Source of the DNA: Candidatus Delongbacteria bacterium
GTDB taxonomy: Bacteria > CAIWAD01 > BS150m-G50
Length of the DNA: 13,962 nucleotides
Reading direction: 5' to 3'
Assembly (NCBI GenBank): GCA_016784425.1
Contig: JADHUQ010000047.1
Location: 1 to 13,962 of the forward strand
The notes beneath the pieces were generated by a model. That model was not told where the DNA came from and searched no databases. It saw only the letters and a program-made list of their open reading frames with translations. Within the stretch, counting starts at the first letter, position 1, and each line of letters begins with the position of its first letter. The translations under genes and the position numbers were made by a program. Below are positions 1 through 5,026 of the stretch, piece after piece.

Positions 1-23
1 TATTTTCATGTTTATCGAGCTAT

Positions 24-74
24 AGTATTTCCCGGTTAAGATGACCGTTTGAGTCAGTGCATTTCGGGAATACT
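24..74. repeat. Imperfect inverted repeat upstream of the SurA-like gene
   Basis: AGTATTTCCCG (24-34) is answered by CGGGAATACT (65-74). This gives a 10-bp stem with one bulged T and a 30-nt spacer. It lies upstream of the candidate promoter at 105-133, so it could be an upstream operator or the end of a transcript coming from outside the window. No T-tract follows directly, so a terminator is not supported. Confidence 0.4.
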
Positions 75-104
75 TTAAGAGATGCCGCTGTCTGCATTAT
101 ATTG

Positions 105-133
105 CTGACATTTCAGGCGAGCATTACTATAGC
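105..133 (+). promoter_or_regulatory. Candidate sigma-70-like promoter for the SurA-like lipoprotein gene
   Basis: CTGACA (105-110) and TATAGC (128-133) are separated by exactly 17 bp. They match the sigma-70 consensus at 5/6 and 4/6 positions. Transcription would start near 140, giving a leader of about 60 nt before the chosen start at 203. FCB lineages often use other promoter motifs, so this is only a candidate. Confidence 0.3.
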
Positions 134-202
134 TGATTGGTGATGACAGGCGGGCAATACCTTTGGCAGAGTCGTACCACAGACAAACCAGGGACACATG
201 AG

Positions 203-1075
203 ATGAAAGACAATAGAATGAGTCCAATCCGACTGATTCCACATATGCTCTGGTTGCTGATACTGCTTGGTTGCAGCGGTAGTGATAAAAGGGAAGCACC
301 CACTTCACTACCACGACCTTTGGCGACAGTTGGCGAGATCGAGCTGGGAGTGGGGGAATTCACCCGCAGGCTGAGCGCCAATCCCCTGGCCCCCCCCCTG
401 GAGATTGTCGAGCAATGGTCCCGGGAAGCGGTGCTTCTGGTGGAAGCTTACCAGCGGGAGCTGCACCTGCGCCCCCAGGTGATTGAGCGCAGTCGGAGGG
501 CTGTGGAACAGGTGTTGCTGACAGAGCTGGAACAGGAGCTGACTGCTGGGATCAAGCAACCCGATCATCGAGCGGTAAAGCGGTGGTGGGATCGGCACTA
601 CCATTCATTCAGAGTCAACCGACCAATGATGCGGGGACATCTTTTCAGCCACAGCGATCCCGACAGTGCCGCCCGAATCAGGGAGTTGTTGCTGGGAAAA
701 GTCAGCGAAGAGTGGATCGGCAAACAGATGCCAACGCTCAGGATTCATGACTCCGGTTTCATCTACAGGGAAGAATTGCGCGAGGAATTGGCAGCCTTTC
801 TGTTTGACTCGACTGCCCTCGTCTCTGCCGTGATTCCAGTCGGTGCCAGCTTCTTCGTCGTTAAGCGGATTGATGAGCGAGAAGCGGATCACCATTTCAA
901 CCTGGTTGAGGTGGAAGAGGAAATTCGCGCCCGTCTCCTGGAGCAGGAAAGAACCCGTAGCCTGAGTGCCTGGAAAGCCCGGCGGTATCAGGAAATTGAC
1001 CTGTTGGTTGACACCATGCGGCTGGTTGCCACGGCCGAGTCGCTCTTTCAGCTGAAACAGGTAGAAATCCAGTGA
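203..1075 (+). CDS. SurA/PpiC-like periplasmic chaperone lipoprotein
   Basis: This 290-residue protein is probably a lipid-anchored periplasmic chaperone related to SurA, PrsA and PpiC, helping envelope or outer-membrane proteins fold. I chose ATG 203 because it gives a short signal peptide ending in a lipobox (LLGC, lipidated Cys24) with a GGGA Shine-Dalgarno-like element before it; an upstream in-frame ATG at 137 would put a long polar stretch before the signal. Residues 37-135 look like the helical SurA N-domain, with the GEIELGVGEFTRRL start typical of it. Residues 140-240 follow the parvulin pattern (RGHLF near 146, GFIYREEL...AAFLF, then a hydrophobic FFVVKRI strand), but the usual HILL and GGDLG motifs are not intact. 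Isomerase activity is therefore doubtful and a chaperone-only role more likely. The C-terminal helix is rich in charged residues. A run of nine C at 390-398 lies inside the gene. Confidence 0.62.
   Translation: MKDNRMSPIRLIPHMLWLLILLGCSGSDKREAPTSLPRPLATVGEIELGVGEFTRRLSANPLAPPLEIVEQWSREAVLLVEAYQRELHLRPQVIERSRRAVEQVLLTELEQELTAGIKQPDHRAVKRWWDRHYHSFRVNRPMMRGHLFSHSDPDSAARIRELLLGKVSEEWIGKQMPTLRIHDSGFIYREELREELAAFLFDSTALVSAVIPVGASFFVVKRIDEREADHHFNLVEVEEEIRARLLEQERTRSLSAWKARRYQEIDLLVDTMRLVATAESLFQLKQVEIQ
390..398 (+). repeat. C9 homopolymer inside the SurA-like gene
   Basis: Nine consecutive C encode part of an Ala-Pro-Pro stretch near residue 64. Tracts of this length are prone to slippage and to sequencing error. 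The reading frame is intact on both sides here. Confidence 0.8.
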
Positions 1076-1354
1076 CAGGATCCATGATTGCCACTCGCCC
1101 GACGCCTGCGGTATGTTTGCGAGACAATACAGGCAGGTTTGATGTCATACCTGGGCAGGTCAACCTCGGAAGACGCTCGATATTGCCTTCGACCTGAGCG
1201 TACAGAAATAGAAGTTCCCAACCTTTCCGTGAAAATCACACCCCCTCTTATGACCCGGACAGCAGCGTTGATTGATTCTCCATGATTCATCGCCAGCGGT
1301 CTGCCGTATGCAGTGCTGGTATACTCAAATGGTGTCGTTCCAGGTTTTTTCTAT
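1076..1354. other. Non-coding region after the SurA-like gene, with CAGGT/ACCTG inverted elements
   Basis: No gene is recognised here. The stretch carries alternating complementary short motifs: GCCTG 1104-1108 with CAGGC 1130-1134; CAGGT 1134-1138 with ACCTG 1149-1153; ACCTG again with CAGGT 1156-1160; and CAGGTC 1156-1161 with GACCTG 1191-1196. The pairings exclude one another, as in a folded RNA with alternative states, but each stem is only 5-6 bp. No terminator for the plus-strand gene is evident. Confidence 0.35.
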
Positions 1355-1385
1355 AAAAAAAACCCCGGCACCAAGGCACCGGGGG
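1355..1385 (-). terminator. Rho-independent terminator of the OB-fold cargo transcript
   Basis: Read on the minus strand, CCCCGG (1384-1379) pairs with CCGGGG (1368-1363). Two G.U and two C-G pairs can extend the stem up to a CUUG loop, and eight U follow at once (complement of A1355-1362). On the plus strand the inner pairs would be C/A mismatches and no T-run follows, so the signal is strand-specific. It lies about 290 nt beyond the stop codon of the cargo gene, which leaves an unusually long 3' untranslated region. Confidence 0.8.
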
Positions 1386-1677
1386 TGATCATTTCGTTTC
1401 ATGTTGGACTGCAGACTGGCATCTGCAGCCAAGATATTAAGAATAGAACCAAACCCCAATGGTTTGCTAATATTGGATCCGCACAAAAGTGCAGCTCCTT
1501 CATTCGGCCACCGGTCTGACATTAATATTCGGCACAAATATTGTGCACATCTTTGCAGCTGCGCACCATCACCTGACCAGGTCAGGCTGACCAGTGTCCG
1601 TTATTAATACGGTGGAAAATCCACCGGAATTAGCATTTGTCCATTACAACGGCTTTACCGCTGCATAAGGGCATTAA
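1386..1677 (-). other. Hairpin-rich 3' region between the cargo gene and its terminator
   Basis: This non-coding stretch holds a chain of inverted repeats: CTGCAGA/TCTGCAG (1409-1428), CAAACC/GGTTTG (1450-1466), GCAC/GTGC (1481-1492), GCACAA/TTGTGC (1532-1546), GCAGCTGC (1555-1562), CCTGACC-A-GGTCAGG (1572-1586) and CGGTGGA/TCCACCG (1610-1626). Loops are 0 to 6 nt. The two GCAC hairpins each have a TAATATT element on the same side (1468 and 1523), suggesting a degenerate duplicated unit. It may be a structured 3' untranslated region, a small RNA processed from it, or an intergenic repeat family. It matches no RNA family that I recognise. Confidence 0.45.
1572..1594. repeat. Overlapping CTGACCAG direct and inverted repeats
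   Basis: CTGACCAG occurs at 1573-1580 and 1587-1594, a 14-bp period. The segment also forms two overlapping dyads on TGACC/GGTCA half-sites: CCTGACC-A-GGTCAGG (1572-1586) and GGTCA-GGC-TGACC (1580-1592). This is either a hairpin in the RNA or an operator-like cluster. No regulator gene lies nearby to choose between them. Confidence 0.5.
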
Positions 1678-2583
1678 TTATTTGACAAGAATCATCTTCT
1701 GGGTGGCGGTGAAATCACCGGCACGGAGCATATAGAAATAGAGACCACTTGTCAGATCACTGGCGTCAAAGACAACCGAGTGGGAACCTGAGGACAGATC
1801 ACTGTCAACAAGTGTTGCAACCTGGTGACCGGAGATGTCAAACACGGTCAAGGAAACCATACCCGGCTCAGCAAGGTCGAAATCGATGGTTGTGGTCGGG
1901 TTGAACGGATTGGGATAGTTGGCGGCCAGGCTGTACTCGGTCGGCTCGATTTCGTACAGGTCACCACAAAGGATGATCTCAGTCATGGAGCGTGGTTCAA
2001 CCTTGAAGGCGCCATAGCTGTAGTACATCACGCCGGTAACGTTGTAAGCTTCACCCAGGTCCGCATAGAACATGTCCGGATACAGCATCATGTCATCCAC
2101 AACACCATCACCGGTGGCATCCTGAATTTCCCACTCGCCGTAGCCGCTGGTTTCACTGATCGCGGTTACACAATAGAGGCGTACCAGTACACCTTCCCAT
2201 GGTTCCTGAAAAGCGTCAAAGACAGTAAGTACGACGGGATTCACAACATTACCCATGGACAGGATAACGACATTTGTGGGGACATCGGTAATAAGAAGTT
2301 CGGTCCAGCCATAATACTCTTCTTTCTCACCGATGACGATGACTTCCATACCCAGCTGAATACCTGTGTTGTCGCCATAAACCTGAATGCCGCTCCAGGC
2401 AGCTTCGGCGTCCTGCATAAAAAAGCCACCAGCACCGGAACCGGTGATACCGGTCACGACACCCTGGATTTCACAGATTTCGCCAACCGGTGTCATATCG
2501 TCCTGTACATAGGAGATCGGCACAGCCATAACCATGGCGGTAATGGTCAGCAGTGCAAACGTTGAAATTAACAGTTTCTTCAT
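1678..2583 (-). CDS. Secreted protein with tandem OB-like folds and type IX sorting domain
   Basis: This 301-residue exported protein probably passes the inner membrane by Sec and the outer membrane by type IX secretion. The start at 2583 follows AAAGGA by 9 nt and gives a clear signal peptide (MKK, hydrophobic core, cleavage after AMA near residue 20). Residues about 25-105 (GEICEIQGVVTG...GFFMQD...GIQVYGDN...GMEVIVIGE) look like the OB-fold domain seen in YhcR-type and other extracellular nucleases. Residues about 130-205 repeat the pattern (VLVRLYCV...WEIQD...YNVTGVMYYSYG), so two OB-like units are likely. No catalytic nuclease domain is present. Residues 219-301 are the sorting domain: NYPNPFNPTTTIDF, then an FDISGHQV strand and a final MILVK. 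A strong terminator lies downstream. Function is unknown; binding of nucleic acid or glycan is a guess from the fold. Confidence 0.75.
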   Translation of the reverse strand: MKKLLISTFALLTITAMVMAVPISYVQDDMTPVGEICEIQGVVTGITGSGAGGFFMQDAEAAWSGIQVYGDNTGIQLGMEVIVIGEKEEYYGWTELLITDVPTNVVILSMGNVVNPVVLTVFDAFQEPWEGVLVRLYCVTAISETSGYGEWEIQDATGDGVVDDMMLYPDMFYADLGEAYNVTGVMYYSYGAFKVEPRSMTEIILCGDLYEIEPTEYSLAANYPNPFNPTTTIDFDLAEPGMVSLTVFDISGHQVATLVDSDLSSGSHSVVFDASDLTSGLYFYMLRAGDFTATQKMILVK

Positions 2584-2642
2584 GATGAGAGGTCCTTTCG
2601 TTGGTAGCAGGGAGGACGCCCCCCGCTGTGTTTCATTTCTAT

Positions 2643-2667
2643 GGACGGATGCAACAGGCAACCGTCC
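2643..2667 (-). repeat. Stable hairpin in the leader of the OB-fold cargo gene
   Basis: GGACGG (2643-2648) and CCGTCC (2662-2667) enclose a second pair, TGC/GCA (2650-2652 and 2658-2660), around a 5-nt loop, with an A/A mismatch between the two stems. The cargo start codon lies 60 nt further on. A 5' hairpin of this type may protect the mRNA or affect ribosome entry. Confidence 0.5.
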
Positions 2668-2679
2668 TGTATCGGTTAC

Positions 2680-2725
2680 TTTATATGCACCATTTTATTG
2701 GTTTTTGAATTGATTGGGGTGTCAA
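2680..2725 (-). promoter_or_regulatory. Possible promoter region of the OB-fold cargo gene
   Basis: On the minus strand a perfect TTGACA (2725-2720) precedes AT-rich DNA, but no good -10 box sits at the normal distance: TAAAAT (2697-2692) is 22 bp away and TATAAA (2685-2680) is further. Only the general position is supported. Confidence 0.25.
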
Positions 2726-3441
2726 GAAAACGACTCAAAGCTTCTCCTTTTGATCTTGCTGGGTGCGAATAGAATGCACAGTTCATTCGCAAAAAACGAT
2801 AATTGTTAAAATAACATAAGTCTTGTGTAGTTGCGCTAATGTGAATCCTATTGTAAGTTGAACATCATCCAGCTGAATTTCAGATGTGCAGATTATCAGC
2901 GTCGGACAATCAGACCCCTCAAAATTCAGTAGACAGGAAAACTTATGTTTCGAATGTTACCTGCTGGAACGACACAAGATCACGTGAACACTCCGGCAAA
3001 GAGACGATGAATTAAAAGAAAACAAGCTAGAAGAGTTGTGGCTTATGGTAGCCTTGGTGCAGAAGGTCGGTAGGGACCTCCCCCTTATGATCTTAGTACT
3101 AAGGAATTAGCATTAGTGCACAGTGAGAAAATAGTCGCAATCGACCAGAATGTCAAGCTGAAGCAGCAAGAAAAAGAGAAAAAAACGGTTGTGGGATTCA
3201 AGACAGCAGTCTCTGAAGATGCTGCTCCTGCCTATCGTTGAATCGTTTCCAGCTCTGATTTACCAAAAAAACCGGGCAATAACTGCACCTGTCAACAAAC
3301 ACAGAAATCTCGACACCACCTCTGGACAGAGCCCACCGCGAACCCTCCCTAAACTGTTGGATTACAAGTCCGCTCAATACGGCATACCCTTTGCCAGGTC
3401 TATGAACAGTGCGACCGCCAAAAGCGGGAGCGTATTCATTC

Positions 3442-3476
3442 CGGTTGTCTTAACCTGGGCGGGAGCGACAACCGGC
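3442..3476. repeat. 9-bp perfect inverted repeat upstream of the lamin-tail gene
   Basis: CCGGTTGTC (3442-3450) and GACAACCGG (3468-3476) are exact complements separated by 17 nt. It may be an operator dyad or an RNA stem in the leader of the gene at 3663. Confidence 0.5.
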
Positions 3477-3485
3477 GGGCACCTC

Positions 3486-3510
3486 GACCGTCGTTTATGG
3501 CTCGGCGGTC
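3486..3510. repeat. 7-bp inverted repeat upstream of the lamin-tail gene
   Basis: GACCGTC (3486-3492) pairs with GGCGGTC (3504-3510), with one G.U pair in RNA and an 11-nt loop. It follows the 9-bp repeat by 10 nt, so the two may belong to one structured leader. Confidence 0.35.
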
Positions 3511-3614
3511 ATGCCTGACAACCCTGTGGTCACCTGATAGGAAAATGCCGATGACAGACACAATCGGGAGACATCCCCCGTAGCAGCCAACGCCTGGACA
3601 CGCACTCAGACATC

Positions 3615-3638
3615 ATGGTCCCGTCTGGACGGGGCCAT
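3615..3638 (+). repeat. GC-rich hairpin just before the lamin-tail gene
   Basis: ATGGTCCCGTC (3615-3625) pairs with GACGGGGCCAT (3628-3638), with a single U.G wobble on the plus-strand RNA. The two innermost pairs must open to form a loop, leaving about 9 bp. The run TTTACTTTT follows. It looks like a weak terminator or attenuator placed 24 nt upstream of the start codon, between any upstream promoter and the ribosome binding site. Confidence 0.5.
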
Positions 3639-3653
3639 TTACTTTTAACGATT

Positions 3654-3660
3654 GAGGTGA
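3654..3660 (+). promoter_or_regulatory. Ribosome binding site fixing the lamin-tail gene start
   Basis: GAGGTGA stands directly before the ATG at 3663 at normal spacing and decides against the longer in-frame start at 3615, which falls inside the hairpin. Confidence 0.7.
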
Positions 3661-3662
3661 AG

Positions 3663-4805
3663 ATGCATTTGCGCATACTCCTGATCACCCTCTGCTGCCT
3701 GCCGACCCTGGTCAGTTCCCTGCGGGGAGAAGTGGTTATCAACGAAGTTCTTTTCGATCCGGAAGGAGCCGATACCGACCTGGAATGGGTGGAACTGCTG
3801 AACAATGGCAGCAGTTCAATCGACCTGCGTGATTATCTGCTGGATGCAGACGGTCCCAATTTCCTGTTACCGGAATACCTCCTCCTCCCGGGAGATATCC
3901 TGGTGGTTCATACAAACTTCACCGGGATACCATATGTCGACGCGGGGCATATGTACCTTTACAATCCTGATCACAACCTGGGAAACACACACGGTTTCGT
4001 CGGGCTCTGGCGGCCAAACGAGTACGGTCAGGTGGCAGAGTTCTTTGTTTCCTATGTTGAGTACGGTGCTCCCAACCAGACCTGGGAGAGCCAGGCGGTC
4101 ACGGCGGAAATCTGGTACGAAGATGAATTTGTACCCGACGTGGCTGCGGGTCACTCACTGCACTGGGATGGTAACGGTATTGGTGCGGCTTTCTGGTTTG
4201 ATGATGCATCACCGGTACCTGGTGTCGCCGAGGAGTTAACCGAAGTGATGCTGGTATCCTTTGTCGCCGGGATGGCGGGAAATGGTATCCAGTTACACTG
4301 GAGCAGCGGTTTTACCGGTTCCCATTTCTCAATTCGCCGGGCGGAAGCCCCTGCGCTTCAGCTGGAGGAGATTGCCACCATCGCCCCACGGGCCGGCACC
4401 GGTTCTCCTTTGATTTACAGCTGGATGGATGATGATATTACTCCTGGCAGGGCTTACAACTACCAGTTGAGCGGTATAGATGCGAACGGCCAGGTTCTCT
4501 TCCAATCCGCGGTGACACTTGTTACCACCAGCGGACCTGGTGCATTCCGACTGCTAAACAATCACCCTAATCCATTCAACAGCAGCACCCATATCCGTTT
4601 TCAGCTTTTCCGGCAAACACCGGTTGATCTGGTCATCTATAACACTCTCGGTCAGACGGTGCGCTGGTTGCTGCAGGGCGAAGAGCTTGCTCCCGGGGCA
4701 CACAGTTTTGTTCTGGATCTGAACGGATTACCGGGGGGCTCCTATTTTTGCCGATTAACGGCAGCAGGAAAATCACAGGTGCGGGGAATCTGTTATCTTA
4801 AATAA
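3663..4805 (+). CDS. Secreted lamin-tail-domain protein with type IX sorting domain
   Basis: This 380-residue exported protein has a signal peptide (residues 1 to about 19-22), then a lamin tail domain from about residue 23: the hallmark VVINEVLFDP, followed by DLEWVELLNNGSSSIDLRDYLL and LLPGDILVVH. Lamin tail domains are Ig-like folds common in secreted bacterial proteins, often beside nucleases or phosphatases; here no enzyme domain accompanies it. Residues about 195-290 (GIQLHWSSGF...FSIRRAEA...YNYQLSGIDANG) look like a fibronectin-III-like fold. Residues 295-380 are a divergent sorting domain (NHPNPFNSSTHIRF, IYNTLGQTV, GLPGGSYFCRL, final CYLK). The family predicts export through the type IX machinery to the surface. 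It is transcribed away from the other sorting-domain gene; the shared tail suggests the same export route, not necessarily one function. Confidence 0.8.
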   Translation: MHLRILLITLCCLPTLVSSLRGEVVINEVLFDPEGADTDLEWVELLNNGSSSIDLRDYLLDADGPNFLLPEYLLLPGDILVVHTNFTGIPYVDAGHMYLYNPDHNLGNTHGFVGLWRPNEYGQVAEFFVSYVEYGAPNQTWESQAVTAEIWYEDEFVPDVAAGHSLHWDGNGIGAAFWFDDASPVPGVAEELTEVMLVSFVAGMAGNGIQLHWSSGFTGSHFSIRRAEAPALQLEEIATIAPRAGTGSPLIYSWMDDDITPGRAYNYQLSGIDANGQVLFQSAVTLVTTSGPGAFRLLNNHPNPFNSSTHIRFQLFRQTPVDLVIYNTLGQTVRWLLQGEELAPGAHSFVLDLNGLPGGSYFCRLTAAGKSQVRGICYLK

Positions 4806-5026
4806 CCGACTGCAGTCCTGATTGAATTTTACCGGTTGTATCCCTGAATCTGGCAGCAGGGTGCGGGGTAGATAACAGAATCGCGTTTCAGGGCATGATT
4901 AAAACAGGTCAATTCTCTTGAAAGGAAATGGAGAAATCTGTTTCATTGTAGGCGTCGGGTATCGCCGTATGGCTGTTGTACGCTACCCCTGCCACTTCAA
5001 GCCCCTGGGAAATAAGACACGATTCA
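4806..5026. other. Gap between the lamin-tail and patatin genes
   Basis: There is no gene in these 221 bp. CCCTG and CAGGG form a short inverted repeat near 4843-4862 without a following T-run, so no terminator is supported. No promoter was clear, and the patatin gene has only a weak Shine-Dalgarno element (GGGAAATAAG). Confidence 0.4.

Larger units (their letters stand above)
2726..3614. other. Long intergenic region between the two divergent cargo genes
   Basis: No convincing gene is present. Part of this stretch (about 2790-3190) is much more A/T-rich than the flanking genes. A 6-bp inverted repeat GCGAAT/ATTCGC lies at 2765-2790. A frame opening with an AGGAAAA site and ATG 2945 runs to 3241 but is broken by stops at 3008 and 3071. 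It resembles no family known to me and could be chance or a decayed gene. From about 3420 the composition becomes GC-rich and two inverted repeats occur, listed separately. Promoters for the lamin-tail gene must lie here, but none is clear. Confidence 0.5.

Noticed and set aside
1343..1364. GGTTTTTT...AAAAAAAACC as a separate plus-strand terminator
   Set aside because: It is an A/T stem overlapping the U-tract of the minus-strand terminator and lacks a GC-rich stem and a following T-run.
1825..2565. 246-codon open frame antisense to the OB-fold cargo gene
   Set aside because: The minus-strand gene has a signal peptide, ribosome binding site and sorting domain. The antisense frame shows no domain and is rich in His, Asp and Gly, as expected of a shadow frame.
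2946..2957. TTCGAAT sequence resembling a tRNA T-loop
   Set aside because: No acceptor, D-arm or anticodon stem can be paired around it on either strand.
3189..3518. 109-codon open frame upstream of the lamin-tail gene
   Set aside because: There is no clear ribosome binding site, no recognisable motif, and it runs across the inverted repeats at 3442-3510.
4843..4862. CCCTG/CAGGG repeat as terminator of the lamin-tail gene
   Set aside because: The stem is only 5 bp with a 10-nt loop, and no T-run follows.
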